A stretch of 64,000 nucleotides of DNA from Vibrio sp. UCD-FRSSP16_30 (GCF_001676025.1 NZ_LZFW01000002.1:248001-312000), one strand, 5' to 3'. Counted from the first letter of the stretch, positions 39,801-49,811 are shown. Notes: generated by a model from the sequence alone, not told the origin. Made by a program: numbers and translations.

Positions 39801-41528
39801 CTACAACATATACGCGTCAGTAAGCTCGGAGTTATCACCCTCACCTAAAGTCATGACTTCTTCTAAGCTAACAACCCCTTGTAGCGCCAATTCCATTGCC
39901 GATACCAATAAAGGTTTGTAGCCGTCTGTTTTGCGTGCTTGTTGAGTAAATCCAACCGCATCATTTGAACGTAATGCATCCATTAATGGTTGGTCAAGCT
40001 CTAATAGTTCAAATACACCTACACGCCCCTTATAACCCGTCAAATTACAGCTTTGACAGCCGCGACCTTTAGAAAAGTGTGCATTAGTCTGATTAGGGAA
40101 TCGAGCCTGCAACCAAGTTTGCTGGCCGACACTGGTGGTATGAGGTTCATTACAATCGCTACATACGCGGCGAATCAAACGCTGCGCGAGTACTGCGCGA
40201 ACAGAACTGGCAATTAAGTAACCTGGCGCGCCCATGTCCATCATACGAAGCGTACTATCAACGGCATCATTGGTGTGCAAAGTACTTAATACTAGGTGAC
40301 CGGTTAATGCGGCTCGTAAACCAATTTCAACAGTTTCTTGGTCACGCATCTCACCGACTAAAATAATATCAGGATCTTGACGCAAGAAGGTTCTTAATAT
40401 GGTTGAGAAATCGAGGTTAATCTTACTATTAACCTGCACCTGATTCACACGAGGTAATCGATACTCTACGGGATCTTCTACTGTGATGATTTTTTTACTT
40501 GGTGAGTTAAGCTCTGACAACGCGCCATATAAAGTAGTGGTTTTACCTGAACCTGTAGGGCCGGTAACCAAAATCATGCCGTGTGGACGTTTTAGCTGAT
40601 AACGAACGCGCTTTAGAAGATCTTCTGATAATCCTGTTTCATCAAGCTGTCTAACACCGGCAGTTTGGTTTAGTAAACGCATTACCACCGATTCGCCATA
40701 CTCAACAGGCATACTCGACATACGAATATCTATCGATTGTCCTTTGACCTTAATATGAAAACGACCATCTTGTGGCAGACGTTTTTCAGATATATCAAGG
40801 TTGGCCATCAGTTTAAGGCGAAGTACCAATGCTGAGGCGATATTAACTTCATTTAAAATAGTTTCGTGTAACACACCATCAACACGTTGTCGCAAGCGCA
40901 GTACATTTTCATCAGGTTCAATGTGAATATCTGACGCGCCAACTTGCACCGCATCTTCAAACAATGAATTGATCAGCTTTACTACCGTAACTTCATCGCT
41001 ATCAGAATCACTAGCAGCGGAAATATTAAAGCTATCGGTTGGTTGATGCTCGGCATGTAACTGCTCAGCAAAAGAAGCGATTTCTTTCGTTCGGCGATAA
41101 TAACGGTCAAACCCCGAAACTAGCTGTCCCTCAGAGGCAATAACAAACTCAATATCGTAGTTTGATAGCAGGCGTAATACTGCTTCCTGCGCGAATAAAT
41201 CTGCAGGATCACTCATTGCCACGCGAACGGTATGCCCGTTAAGGTCAATCACCAACGCTCTTAATCGACGAGCATGAACCTCGGGAAGTAGCTGTACTGC
41301 ATCAATATCAACTTCGGCAAGATTAAGATCAATAAGAGGTAAATTAAGCTGCTGAGCCAAAAACTCTAGTAATTGTTTTTCAGAAATAAATCCAAGCTGA
41401 ATAAGGGTGTTGCCCAGCTTTCGTCCTGTTTGTCTTTGCGTCTCTAGTGCTTGTTGAACTTGTTTTTCAGAAACAATGTTGCTTTCAACCAACAAGTCAC
41501 CGAGACGTTTTACCAACTTAATTGCCAT
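39801..41528 (-). CDS. mshE: MSHA assembly ATPase MshE
   Basis: PilB/GspE-family hexameric ATPase powering pilus extension. An N-terminal MshEN domain, which binds c-di-GMP in V. cholerae, carries RLGDLLVESNIVSEKQV and GFISEKQLLEFLAQQLNLPL (the characteristic Leu/Gln-rich repeats). Then come Walker A GPTGSGKTTT, the Asp box, Walker B and a C-terminal Cys-x2-Cys zinc region (CSDCN, CQSCN). It has 575 aa. The presence of the MshEN repeats suggests c-di-GMP control here as well. Confidence 0.96.
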   Translation of the reverse strand: MAIKLVKRLGDLLVESNIVSEKQVQQALETQRQTGRKLGNTLIQLGFISEKQLLEFLAQQLNLPLIDLNLAEVDIDAVQLLPEVHARRLRALVIDLNGHTVRVAMSDPADLFAQEAVLRLLSNYDIEFVIASEGQLVSGFDRYYRRTKEIASFAEQLHAEHQPTDSFNISAASDSDSDEVTVVKLINSLFEDAVQVGASDIHIEPDENVLRLRQRVDGVLHETILNEVNIASALVLRLKLMANLDISEKRLPQDGRFHIKVKGQSIDIRMSSMPVEYGESVVMRLLNQTAGVRQLDETGLSEDLLKRVRYQLKRPHGMILVTGPTGSGKTTTLYGALSELNSPSKKIITVEDPVEYRLPRVNQVQVNSKINLDFSTILRTFLRQDPDIILVGEMRDQETVEIGLRAALTGHLVLSTLHTNDAVDSTLRMMDMGAPGYLIASSVRAVLAQRLIRRVCSDCNEPHTTSVGQQTWLQARFPNQTNAHFSKGRGCQSCNLTGYKGRVGVFELLELDQPLMDALRSNDAVGFTQQARKTDGYKPLLVSAMELALQGVVSLEEVMTLGEGDNSELTDAYML

Positions 41529-42873
41529 TATCGTCCCCTTCTAATGATTTAAGAAGACGTAAACGGTCTCGAATAAATGCTTGAGTTTTGGTTGATACAC
41601 CTACTAAACCAAGGGCTTTAGTATAAGACACTTGCGCCGCTGGATAATCTAAACTGCGCTCTTGCTGAATACCTAAACCCAGCCACCAGCGCGCATTATC
41701 AGGTTCGCGTTCAGACAAGGTTTGATAACTCTCTAATGCAACAGGCGTATTTTTTACTTCCTGCGCTAGGCCTGCGCGTAACGCCAAATACTCTTTACTC
41801 GCATCATCAGGGATATACATTAACGAGCTCAGCGCCGCTTCTGGTTGCTGCTCTTTAATTAACAGCTTGGCAAGGGCAAATCGAAGAGCTTGGGTTTTCT
41901 CATTAATACGAATGCCGTCTTGCAATAACATTGCCGCTTTTCTTGGGTCTTTACGACCGTAATAAAGTGCAGATAATTGCTGTCTAACATTTTCATCATT
42001 AGGCACTAACTGTAGCGCTCGAGTGTACTCTGCAAATGCGGTTTTACCATCATTAGAGTCCATCGCTTTTTCAGCTCTCGCAATCGATTTATCCGCTAAT
42101 TGTCGCGGGGTAAATTCAATATGCTCAACCGTCATGCTCTCTTTAGCCGGTGTATTCACCTGAGCTATAAGCATTGGCTGTTGAGTGGTAGTTGAAGCCG
42201 CTGGCGTCACTTTAACTGGCTTATCTACTTTGACCGTTTTTGTTGGTGCTGGCTTTTTCTGTACTGCTTTAGTTGGTGCAGCTTTAGTTTGTACGGCAGC
42301 AGGTTTTACCGGAGCTGGTGTTTTCACTGCCGCTGTTTTAGTAGGAGATACGTTACTTTTTACTGGTGCGACTGCTTTGACTGTTTGCGCTTTCGGCGTT
42401 GACGCTTTTTGAGTGACAGACTCTTTGCTCTGCACTGACTTCACGGCCACAACAGGCTGAGCACTATGGATCACACCAACTTGCTGTACTTTGCTGTGTG
42501 TTGGGGATTGTGCTGATGGTTGCGTTGAAGATTGAACTGGAGAATCCGCGATGGAAGAGCTCACTGGCAAATCCGTAGATGCACTAGGTTGCGCCGCAAC
42601 AATAGTTTCAGTATCAGATGACGGATTAACAGCCTGCGATTGATCACTGGTTTTCACGGTTGAAATCACATCTGATGATGTTGAATATCCAGTCTCTTTT
42701 CCTTGCTGAGAAACCGCCCAGCCACCAAGAGCCATGCTGATGGTAAAGCCGCCAATCAACCATACAATCGGTTTTGAGCGCTTTATCTTAGGCACTTCGG
42801 CCTTAGTAATATTTTGCCCTTGCGATTGCTCTTTATCAGCCAATTTTGATAGGGCGCTGTTCACTACACTCAT
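41518..42873 (-). CDS. mshN: TPR protein MshN
   Basis: Bitopic inner-membrane protein of the MSHA assembly system. A membrane helix (about 38-55) is followed by a roughly 190-residue Ser/Thr then Lys/Pro/Ala/Val-rich low-complexity linker and a C-terminal TPR domain (about 255-440; ARWWLGLGIQQE, YTKALGLVG). The TPR part resembles PilF-like adaptors. I start at ATG 42873, which overlaps the mshM stop as ATGA and gives MSVVNSALSKLADKE (451 aa); the frame is open eight codons further upstream. Confidence 0.88.
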   Translation of the reverse strand: MSVVNSALSKLADKEQSQGQNITKAEVPKIKRSKPIVWLIGGFTISMALGGWAVSQQGKETGYSTSSDVISTVKTSDQSQAVNPSSDTETIVAAQPSASTDLPVSSSIADSPVQSSTQPSAQSPTHSKVQQVGVIHSAQPVVAVKSVQSKESVTQKASTPKAQTVKAVAPVKSNVSPTKTAAVKTPAPVKPAAVQTKAAPTKAVQKKPAPTKTVKVDKPVKVTPAASTTTQQPMLIAQVNTPAKESMTVEHIEFTPRQLADKSIARAEKAMDSNDGKTAFAEYTRALQLVPNDENVRQQLSALYYGRKDPRKAAMLLQDGIRINEKTQALRFALAKLLIKEQQPEAALSSLMYIPDDASKEYLALRAGLAQEVKNTPVALESYQTLSEREPDNARWWLGLGIQQERSLDYPAAQVSYTKALGLVGVSTKTQAFIRDRLRLLKSLEGDDNGN

Positions 42874-43715
42874 ACTTGTTGCCATCCCCATAAACATGGT
42901 GTTCTATATTTCGGCTTTTGCATTACATAGGTGTCTTTCATCGCATCAAACAGATGTCGGTTGGCGACGGTTTGTTTATCTGATGTAAAAGCCAGTAGCA
43001 GTGCCTTATGGCACAGCTGATTAACAATTCTTGGAATACCTGAAGCGGAACGCCAAATCGCTTTTTTTTGTCGAAGATTAAACAAATTTCGACTTCCACC
43101 ACATGAAGTAATTCGGTGATCGATATAAGCGGCCGTTTCTTCAAAGGTTAAAGGTCTTAATTGAGCACTAAAAGTGATTCGCTGGCGAAACTGTCGCAGG
43201 TGATGCTGTGCTAGTCGCTCTTCTAATTCAGGTTGGCCAATCAAGACAATCTGTAGCAACTTACTATTCACCGTTTCTAAATTGCCAAACAAACGAATAG
43301 TTTCTAATGCTTCATCGCTTAACGCTTGCGCTTCATCAATTAGGGCAACAACCGGTCGCCCCTCTTCTCTTAATTGAAGAAGCTTTTGTTGAATGTTATC
43401 AACAATGGCACGCTGATCTTGCGTATCAACGCCTAACTCTTTGGCAATCGCAAAACGTATACCGTCGCCATCAAGCACAGGGTTAGGTAGATAAACTAAG
43501 GCATAATCATGCTCTAGTTGTTCAATCAACATACGACAGACCATGGTTTTCCCGGTCCCAACTTCACCCGTCAGCTTAATCACGCCCTCTCCCATGCTGA
43601 TTGCGGAGATGACGGTATTAATTGCTTCATAATGCGGAGCTAATCCATGAAAAAGCTCCGTATTCGGCGTTAAGCCAAATGGCGGTTGATTAAAACCGAA
43701 TCGAGAAAAATACAT
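42870..43715 (-). CDS. mshM: ExeA-like AAA ATPase MshM
   Basis: AAA ATPase of the ExeA/GspA family, which helps secretin assembly through the cell wall. Walker A GEVGTGKT is at 50-57, Walker B is VVALIDEAQAL, and sensor-like residues follow in LLQIVLIGQPEL. It lacks the C-terminal peptidoglycan-binding domain of ExeA, as expected for the 281-aa MshM. The start overlaps the mshL stop by one base. Confidence 0.93.
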   Translation of the reverse strand: MYFSRFGFNQPPFGLTPNTELFHGLAPHYEAINTVISAISMGEGVIKLTGEVGTGKTMVCRMLIEQLEHDYALVYLPNPVLDGDGIRFAIAKELGVDTQDQRAIVDNIQQKLLQLREEGRPVVALIDEAQALSDEALETIRLFGNLETVNSKLLQIVLIGQPELEERLAQHHLRQFRQRITFSAQLRPLTFEETAAYIDHRITSCGGSRNLFNLRQKKAIWRSASGIPRIVNQLCHKALLLAFTSDKQTVANRHLFDAMKDTYVMQKPKYRTPCLWGWQQV

Positions 43716-45334
43716 TACTGCCCTTCAGGGAACCATTCGTTCAATAGGTTACGTGAACGCTCAATCTCTTGTTGCCAAGTATTCACGCCTACAACGGTAG
43801 GTTTAAGTAAAATAACCAGCTCTGTTTTCTCTGTTGAATTCACCGTATTACGGAATAAATGTCCGATAGCAGGAATGTCACCAAGGAACGGAACTTTTGA
43901 TACGATTTCTTTATTGGCGGTTTTCATCAATCCACCAATGACCACTACATCACCATCTGAAGCGCGAATAATGGTGTCTGATTCACGAATAGAACTCTTT
44001 GCTAATGGCAATTGAATGACGCCAGCCGTATCACCTAGGTCAATCGATTTAACCTCGGTGGTCACATCGATAACCGCAGGGTGTACGTGTAAAAGGACAT
44101 TACCATCATCATCAATCTGAGGCGTCACATCTAAAGAGATACCAGAGAAGAATGGTGTTAATTCAACATCAGGGGCAACGTTGGCATTATCACCACTGCC
44201 AACCACACTGCTGACATCAGTAACGAAATACTCGTCTTCACCCACTTTAATTAAGGCTTTTTGGTTATTAGCTGCGGTAACTCTTGGGCTAGAAAGAACA
44301 TTTAAGTCGCCCTGCGTTGCCATAAAGTTAAGTACCGCCTGAAAGTTACCATCAGAAACCGTCACCGCAGTCGAGCCACCTAATAGATCCGCAATAGGAT
44401 CAAGCCCTGCAAGGCTAGAAGCGGCTCGATTAACCACAACATCAGCACCACCAATAGACGCACTCATGTTGCTCCATTCGATGCCTTGCTGATAGCCATC
44501 ATTTAGTGTGACTTCAAGGATCTTAGTTTCAAGAATTACCTGACGCTGTAAGCGTTGCTTAGACACATCAAGGAACTGGCGAATCTCACGAATTTCATTT
44601 GGGTATGCACGAATTGTGATGACACTCGCCTGCGGAGAAACCACCACACTGCGACCGCCACTGGCACCGATAAGTGTCGATACTGATTTTTCTAGCTGCG
44701 CCCAAAAATCACTTTCACTGATAGTTTCGATATCAGTTCCACCAGTTTTTTCTGTGGACGTACTGCTTGATGAAGAACTTGATGAACTAGAATCACTGCT
44801 GCTAGAACCATCATCTTTTGATGATACTGAACCGTTAGTAATTGAGGTCAGTGAACGCCCCATTCTTTTCAGTTGTAGGTAATCAACGGGAATGGTTTCA
44901 GTGCGAAGCCCTGCTGGGTAAACTTGAATCACTTTACCATTTTTCACGACATCATAACCGTAGATATCTCGCACGACATTAATCACTTCATCCATAGTGA
45001 CGTCGGTTAAGTTAACGGTTATACGACCCGCAACATCAGGGTGAACAGCAACGCTATATTCAGTACCTTTTACTAAGCTTGCAAAAAACGCCTTAGCTTG
45101 AACAGCATTTGCCTGCACTCGAAAACGCTTAATTGTCGGTTGCTCAGAAGGTGACAAAGCATCCAACTCTGGCATAAGATCTGCTTGAACAGAATCGGGT
45201 AATTCATCCAAGCTTTTACTATTTGCTTGGTTAGCCGCTTCATTTAAAGCTTGTTTTGCTTCGACAGGATCTCTATGCCCCATAGAACATCCAGATAAAA
45301 CAACGATAACCATCCCTAGAAATATAATACGCAT
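43715..45334 (-). CDS. mshL: MSHA secretin MshL
   Basis: Outer-membrane secretin through which the pilus exits. A lipoprotein signal MRIIFLGMVIVVLSGC gives a lipidated Cys. Then come an STN/secretin N-domain (about 70-140), an uninterrupted Ser-rich linker (poly-Ser with Asp/Thr, around residues 175-195) and the C-terminal secretin domain with VPFLGDIPAIGHLF. I start at ATG 45334 (539 aa) because it begins a clean signal peptide; ATG 45361 adds MLDNKALVL before it and is possible. Confidence 0.92.
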   Translation of the reverse strand: MRIIFLGMVIVVLSGCSMGHRDPVEAKQALNEAANQANSKSLDELPDSVQADLMPELDALSPSEQPTIKRFRVQANAVQAKAFFASLVKGTEYSVAVHPDVAGRITVNLTDVTMDEVINVVRDIYGYDVVKNGKVIQVYPAGLRTETIPVDYLQLKRMGRSLTSITNGSVSSKDDGSSSSDSSSSSSSSSSTSTEKTGGTDIETISESDFWAQLEKSVSTLIGASGGRSVVVSPQASVITIRAYPNEIREIRQFLDVSKQRLQRQVILETKILEVTLNDGYQQGIEWSNMSASIGGADVVVNRAASSLAGLDPIADLLGGSTAVTVSDGNFQAVLNFMATQGDLNVLSSPRVTAANNQKALIKVGEDEYFVTDVSSVVGSGDNANVAPDVELTPFFSGISLDVTPQIDDDGNVLLHVHPAVIDVTTEVKSIDLGDTAGVIQLPLAKSSIRESDTIIRASDGDVVVIGGLMKTANKEIVSKVPFLGDIPAIGHLFRNTVNSTEKTELVILLKPTVVGVNTWQQEIERSRNLLNEWFPEGQ

Positions 45335-45347
45335 GAGTACTAAAGCC

Positions 45348-45671
45348 TTATTGTCTAACATCTGAATTGAAAAGTTCTAGGTTCCAGGTTTTTCCTGCAC
45401 GAACCAAAGTGACTCGTTCGAAGGTTATTGATTTTATTTTATAACCTGCGACAGACTGCCCACTCGATAAAATTTTATCGTTGAGCATTGCAAAGCAGTG
45501 AGTTCCGTCATCACAAACAATGCTTTGTAAAGTGGGTAGCGAATATCTTTTTACCTTCGCTACTGCACTCGATTTTTTGTTATACCAACCTAATGGCGCT
45601 GTTGGATCTTGCTGCGCATAAGCGGCTTGTCCAATTAGCAAAGTCAGTACGATAATGAGTATTCTAACCAC
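45348..45671 (-). CDS. mshK: MSHA biogenesis protein MshK
   Basis: Small exported protein with a signal peptide (MVRILIIVLTLLIGQAAYAQ) starting QQDPTAPLGW. The DPT/P motif and short beta domain resemble PilP/GspC-type inner-to-outer membrane connectors that contact the secretin. It has 107 aa with two Cys. It lies between mshJ and mshL and overlaps mshJ by eight bases. Confidence 0.85.
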   Translation of the reverse strand: MVRILIIVLTLLIGQAAYAQQDPTAPLGWYNKKSSAVAKVKRYSLPTLQSIVCDDGTHCFAMLNDKILSSGQSVAGYKIKSITFERVTLVRAGKTWNLELFNSDVRQ

Positions 45672-46305
45672 TGATAAACTCCTGTCTCGTACCTAAGGTA
45701 TACATCTCTAAAACAAGCTCTGCTTTCGGGTATTTTTGTACTTTATAATCAAAGCTGCGCCAAAAATACTTAACGGGCATACCCTCAAGAGTTGCTAGGT
45801 AATCTTTAATATCAAAGTATCTTCCTGAAATCGTAATTCTGACAGGGTGCAGGAAATAACCTGCGCTATCACTTTTATCACTAATTGACTCAGCAGGAAG
45901 AGATTGCAGTGATTCTAATTTGAGTTTACTGCTACTGCTTAATACTGTTTCAAGCAATTGTGCCATCTGACTAGGTGCAATAAGACTATCCACCACTTCG
46001 GATAACTCTTCCGATAGCTCTTGATTTTGCAGTGTGAGTTTGGTTAATTTCTTGTCTATCTCGGCGTCTGGGTCTCTTTTTAATTTAGCCACCAGTACAT
46101 TAATATCCGCCTGAGTCATCTGCACAGTGCGTTGTTCTTGGTCTAAATTCTTTTGTGCGCTATTTTTATCTGCCGTTGCCGGATCTAATAGAAAAGTCAG
46201 ACAAAGCAGAATGATCGCAACCCAACCACCAAGAGAAACTAACCACTTTTCTCTTTCACTTAATTCAGAAAAGCGCTCACAGAGCGAAAGCCATTGTTCT
46301 TTCAT
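45664..46305 (-). CDS. mshJ: MSHA biogenesis protein MshJ
   Basis: PilO/GspM-like bitopic membrane protein of the alignment complex: short cytoplasmic start, helix (about 21-40, WLVSLGGWVAIILLCLTFLL), coiled coil (about 45-110) and a ferredoxin-like periplasmic domain containing VRITISGRYFDIKDYLATLE. It has 213 aa. Its start shares the mshI stop (TAATG). Confidence 0.9.
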   Translation of the reverse strand: MKEQWLSLCERFSELSEREKWLVSLGGWVAIILLCLTFLLDPATADKNSAQKNLDQEQRTVQMTQADINVLVAKLKRDPDAEIDKKLTKLTLQNQELSEELSEVVDSLIAPSQMAQLLETVLSSSSKLKLESLQSLPAESISDKSDSAGYFLHPVRITISGRYFDIKDYLATLEGMPVKYFWRSFDYKVQKYPKAELVLEMYTLGTRQEFISG

Positions 46306-47744
46306 TATTTCACCCCAGCCTTAGCTTTCAGATCAAATGTCACAACATTGTCTTTATCTCGACCTATGCGCAAAGATTCAAACGTTCTGCTCACCAGCGG
46401 CAACTCTTTCTTAAACTGAGTTACCCAACTTGGTATTGCGGCAGGATTACTCGCGATACCCGTCAGATCTAAACGAGTACTGGTAATTACAATATGCTGT
46501 AGTGATATGTCATTTCTGGCTTGGGAAGATAACGCACTCATAATTCCTGAGTAGCCCACTTTTTGAGAGTCATCAAACTTTGCAACCGCAGTTAATGAGC
46601 TTCTTTTCGCCTCAATATCTTGTTCGATTCTTTTAGCCGCATTCACTTTAGCTTGGGTTGGCGTATGTTCGGCAAGACGCTGCTGTAAGCTAGATTTGTT
46701 TTTTTCTAGCAGTCTTGCTTGACTCTGAATACCAGTTAATTGTTCTTGAATACGCGCTGTTTGTTGTGTGTTTAAGTAGGCTAACCCTGCAATAACTACA
46801 GTTGTAACTACCCAAACTCCAACCACTTTATTGAGAGTCAGTAATTCTCGTTGAGGTCGTAAATGCTCAGGATAAAGGTTAATACTAAATGACGATAATT
46901 CCGCAACAATTCGACATAGCTCAATACCACACGGTAAATGAGGTGATGATAGAGCGCTGATTTTGGGATTAACTGTATCTTGTAATTGAGCAATTAATGC
47001 TTCGATATTATCTTCATCACAGCAGACAAATAACTGCGTGAAAGAAGATTGCGGCATAGCCGCAGCCAGATAATCGGCACTACGCTGAATATCTAACGCA
47101 AGAGAGTCGTACATTGATGGCGAGCCGTTTTCTCCGGTAATAGGAGCGGCAATACCACGCAGGCTACGATTAAATACCGGCATACCATCGACATAGGCAG
47201 CCAACTTATAACCGTCATTGACACTGCGTCTTAATAAAAGAAAACTGCTTTGCTGAGTTGCTGAATGTCCCCAAATTTCATCTTCTGTAATGACTCTAGT
47301 AACATTAATATTGTTAGATTGACTGACATCTAACACAACTTGCAAAGTACGTTTGGTAATAATGTAAGCCTGTATTTTCTGCCCGTCAGGCATCAAACTG
47401 GCATCAGCAACAATATCGGTGAACTTTTCGCTAATTAGATCTTTAAGTAAAAATGGTAGTGCTACTGACCATTCTTCTTTTGGAAGTTGAGGCTTGTCTA
47501 ACTGATAGCTTTGGTAGTGTTGAGATCCCAACACAATGCACGCACGGCCCTTAGAGGACTTACTCGATAATGACTCTTTTAGTGCTTCTTCCCAATTACC
47601 ATGGGCAATAGGATAAAGTTCCGGCGCTTCTTGAGGGCGGGATAAATCCGACAGATATATTGCATCTGCCTGAATAACAATGACTAATTGAAAATCATCA
47701 TCCTTTGATGACTTTAATTTTTTAAATTTCGACAACCATGTCAT
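46305..47744 (-). CDS. mshI: MSHA biogenesis protein MshI
   Basis: Combined PilM/PilN-like protein: the N-terminal cytoplasmic part (about 1-290) has a degenerate actin/ASKHA-like fold and is followed by a single membrane helix (about 305-325, VVGVWVVTTVVIAGLAYL) and a periplasmic coiled coil plus PilN-like domain. I use ATG 47744 (MTWLSKFKKLK, 479 aa); ATG 47756 is in frame. Neither has a strong ribosome binding site. It begins the MSHA secretory gene series. Confidence 0.88.
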   Translation of the reverse strand: MTWLSKFKKLKSSKDDDFQLVIVIQADAIYLSDLSRPQEAPELYPIAHGNWEEALKESLSSKSSKGRACIVLGSQHYQSYQLDKPQLPKEEWSVALPFLLKDLISEKFTDIVADASLMPDGQKIQAYIITKRTLQVVLDVSQSNNINVTRVITEDEIWGHSATQQSSFLLLRRSVNDGYKLAAYVDGMPVFNRSLRGIAAPITGENGSPSMYDSLALDIQRSADYLAAAMPQSSFTQLFVCCDEDNIEALIAQLQDTVNPKISALSSPHLPCGIELCRIVAELSSFSINLYPEHLRPQRELLTLNKVVGVWVVTTVVIAGLAYLNTQQTARIQEQLTGIQSQARLLEKNKSSLQQRLAEHTPTQAKVNAAKRIEQDIEAKRSSLTAVAKFDDSQKVGYSGIMSALSSQARNDISLQHIVITSTRLDLTGIASNPAAIPSWVTQFKKELPLVSRTFESLRIGRDKDNVVTFDLKAKAGVK

Positions 47745-47804
47745 TACACATACCATTTAGCATTAATTGAGCTGCATTAATTGAACCAACCAAGTTAGAG
47801 AACA

Positions 47805-49811
47805 TTAGTGGCTCTTGTTTTTCCATCTATTCCTTCTACCCGGAATAGTCGATTTCGCTTTCAATTTTTGAGTCAGTGACGAGGCAATAAAATCACTTTC
47901 TTCGGTAAAGAAACGACCTTGACCGCCATCAATACCCAAATCGACAAGCTGTTTCCACTCACGCTTTGTTTCTACACCAACAGCAATAACTTTTGTTTTG
48001 CTATTAGCACAAGCTCCGATAAGACTTCTGATATACAGTTGATTTTCTGAACGATTTTCAATATTACGAACTAAACTGCGATGTAATTTAAGATAGTCTA
48101 TTGTGGAATCTTTAATATAGTGTGAGCTAATGATTGTTCGCCCTGCTTGGTTCACAATCACTTTACAGCCTAAGCCAGATAACATTCTTAACACCCGACG
48201 TATTGCGTCAAGGTAAGTCACCATCGGACCTTCCATAAATTCAAAGGATAATCTTTGTCTCTGCTCTGGAGTAAGTTGCAATAACTCATCTCTAAACCAA
48301 TCAAAGTGAGAGCGATATTTGAAAGGCTGAGCGTATAAGTTGACAGAATAACATGAACCTTGACTATCTTTCTTTAAAAACTTAATAACATTTAATAGGA
48401 CATTTCTATCTAGTTGTCTTTCATAACCTACTTGTCTTATTGCAGGGCTAAATTTGGATGCTTTAAGGATCTCACCCTTCTCATCCAGTATTCGAGTAAA
48501 GATCTCATAATGGATTAATGTCTCTTCACCTGAATCATTTAACAAATAGCAAGGCTGCTTAATTAAAATTAGCTTATCTGCATCTAACTGTTTATCAAAT
48601 AGGGTGCGCCAGCGAACACTTCCTCGCTCTGAAGAAGGTGCACTATGCTTATTAAAGCGACTCCAATTGTTCGAACCTTCTAGTTGAGCACTTTTAAGCG
48701 CAGTCTCAACTTCATTAAGAATGTCGCTCTTACGTTCGCCTTGCTTATAGACTGTCATTCCCGCGTGTAGCCAATTATCAGGATCAAGCCCTTCAAGTGG
48801 CTCTAGCTTACCGACTTGCTTAAGGATCTGTGAGGCCAGATTAGATATTTCAACTTGAGACTGATTAGGAATGAGCACGGTAAATGTCGAATCAAAATAA
48901 CGAGCAAACACCACATCTGGAAAACGATTAATACAGTTACTTAATGCATCGCCAAGCGCCACAATAAAGCGATCTTTTTGCTCTTTACTTAAAGTATCTC
49001 TTATATCAATCCAATCATTTACTTGAATCATAATAATGCCACCAGCGGCAGCACTTTCAGTCAAAGTAGACTCAAGCTTGTTATCAAATGATAAGCGGTT
49101 AGCCGCTCCGGTTAATTTATCAAGAAAAGTCTGAGAGCGAATAAACGTGTCAAATCGGCTTCTCTCTTGCCTCGCATCTTGCAGTTCTGCAATTAATTTA
49201 TCCAATGCTTCACTGGCGGTATAAGGCCACTCTAAATGATCACCAACTGCGTACTGCTCTACCCGACCGGCTAAGATCATTCGTGCTCGCTCTTCCAGCA
49301 GCTCAGATCCTTGCAATTGTTTTTTTAACCAGCGCACACCTTGCATTAAACAAATAACAATTAAGCCAAATGCCAAAGTAATTGATGAAAGCGCCCCTAT
49401 TGAATAACTGTATCCGATGTAAGGCGGTAAAAGCTTAACATCGACTCGATAAGAGGGATTTAGGGTAAGAGGTGTCGAAATGGTAATTAAACGTGTTTTA
49501 TCAAAACGAGCTTCGGTATCAAAATACTGAAATACCACAGCATGGGGCGTAGCGACTTCAAGCTCAATAATATTACTGGCTTTGATTAGCTTTGGTATCC
49601 AACGACGCAGTTCACTGCCATCAACATGCTCCAACAATTGCTGGTCGATAACTTTACTAATACTTTGAACAGAGTGCTTGGTGTATTCCTGACCTAATTG
49701 TTTCAGCGATAATGCGCCTCCTACAAAAAGGATAAACACAGCCCCGATAACAATCATGGTCACAAACGCAACCAAACGGGTACTAAGCTTTAATGAGGGG
49801 GTTGCTCTCAT
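47805..49811 (-). CDS. csrD: CsrD-like degenerate GGDEF/EAL protein MshH
   Basis: Membrane regulator related to E. coli CsrD, which steers CsrB/C sRNAs to RNase E. Two membrane helices (about 15-35 and 135-160) flank a sensor segment, followed by a HAMP-like linker, a GGDEF-type domain (DKLTGAANRLSFD, but RYFDSTF in place of GGDEF) and an EAL-type domain (YEIFTRI in place of EAL). Both catalytic motifs are lost, so no c-di-GMP synthesis or hydrolysis is expected. It is 668 aa and sits at the head of the msh genes, with its own start 180 bases from ssb. Confidence 0.9.
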   Translation of the reverse strand: MRATPSLKLSTRLVAFVTMIVIGAVFILFVGGALSLKQLGQEYTKHSVQSISKVIDQQLLEHVDGSELRRWIPKLIKASNIIELEVATPHAVVFQYFDTEARFDKTRLITISTPLTLNPSYRVDVKLLPPYIGYSYSIGALSSITLAFGLIVICLMQGVRWLKKQLQGSELLEERARMILAGRVEQYAVGDHLEWPYTASEALDKLIAELQDARQERSRFDTFIRSQTFLDKLTGAANRLSFDNKLESTLTESAAAGGIIMIQVNDWIDIRDTLSKEQKDRFIVALGDALSNCINRFPDVVFARYFDSTFTVLIPNQSQVEISNLASQILKQVGKLEPLEGLDPDNWLHAGMTVYKQGERKSDILNEVETALKSAQLEGSNNWSRFNKHSAPSSERGSVRWRTLFDKQLDADKLILIKQPCYLLNDSGEETLIHYEIFTRILDEKGEILKASKFSPAIRQVGYERQLDRNVLLNVIKFLKKDSQGSCYSVNLYAQPFKYRSHFDWFRDELLQLTPEQRQRLSFEFMEGPMVTYLDAIRRVLRMLSGLGCKVIVNQAGRTIISSHYIKDSTIDYLKLHRSLVRNIENRSENQLYIRSLIGACANSKTKVIAVGVETKREWKQLVDLGIDGGQGRFFTEESDFIASSLTQKLKAKSTIPGRRNRWKNKSH

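Noticed and set aside
44750..44840. Simple sequence repeat for phase variation in mshL
   Set aside because: The serine run uses mixed codons, so slippage is unlikely.
44616..44882. Leu/Glu-rich plus-strand ORF opposite mshL
   Set aside because: It is the antisense reading of the poly-Ser linker; no ribosome binding site or family resemblance.
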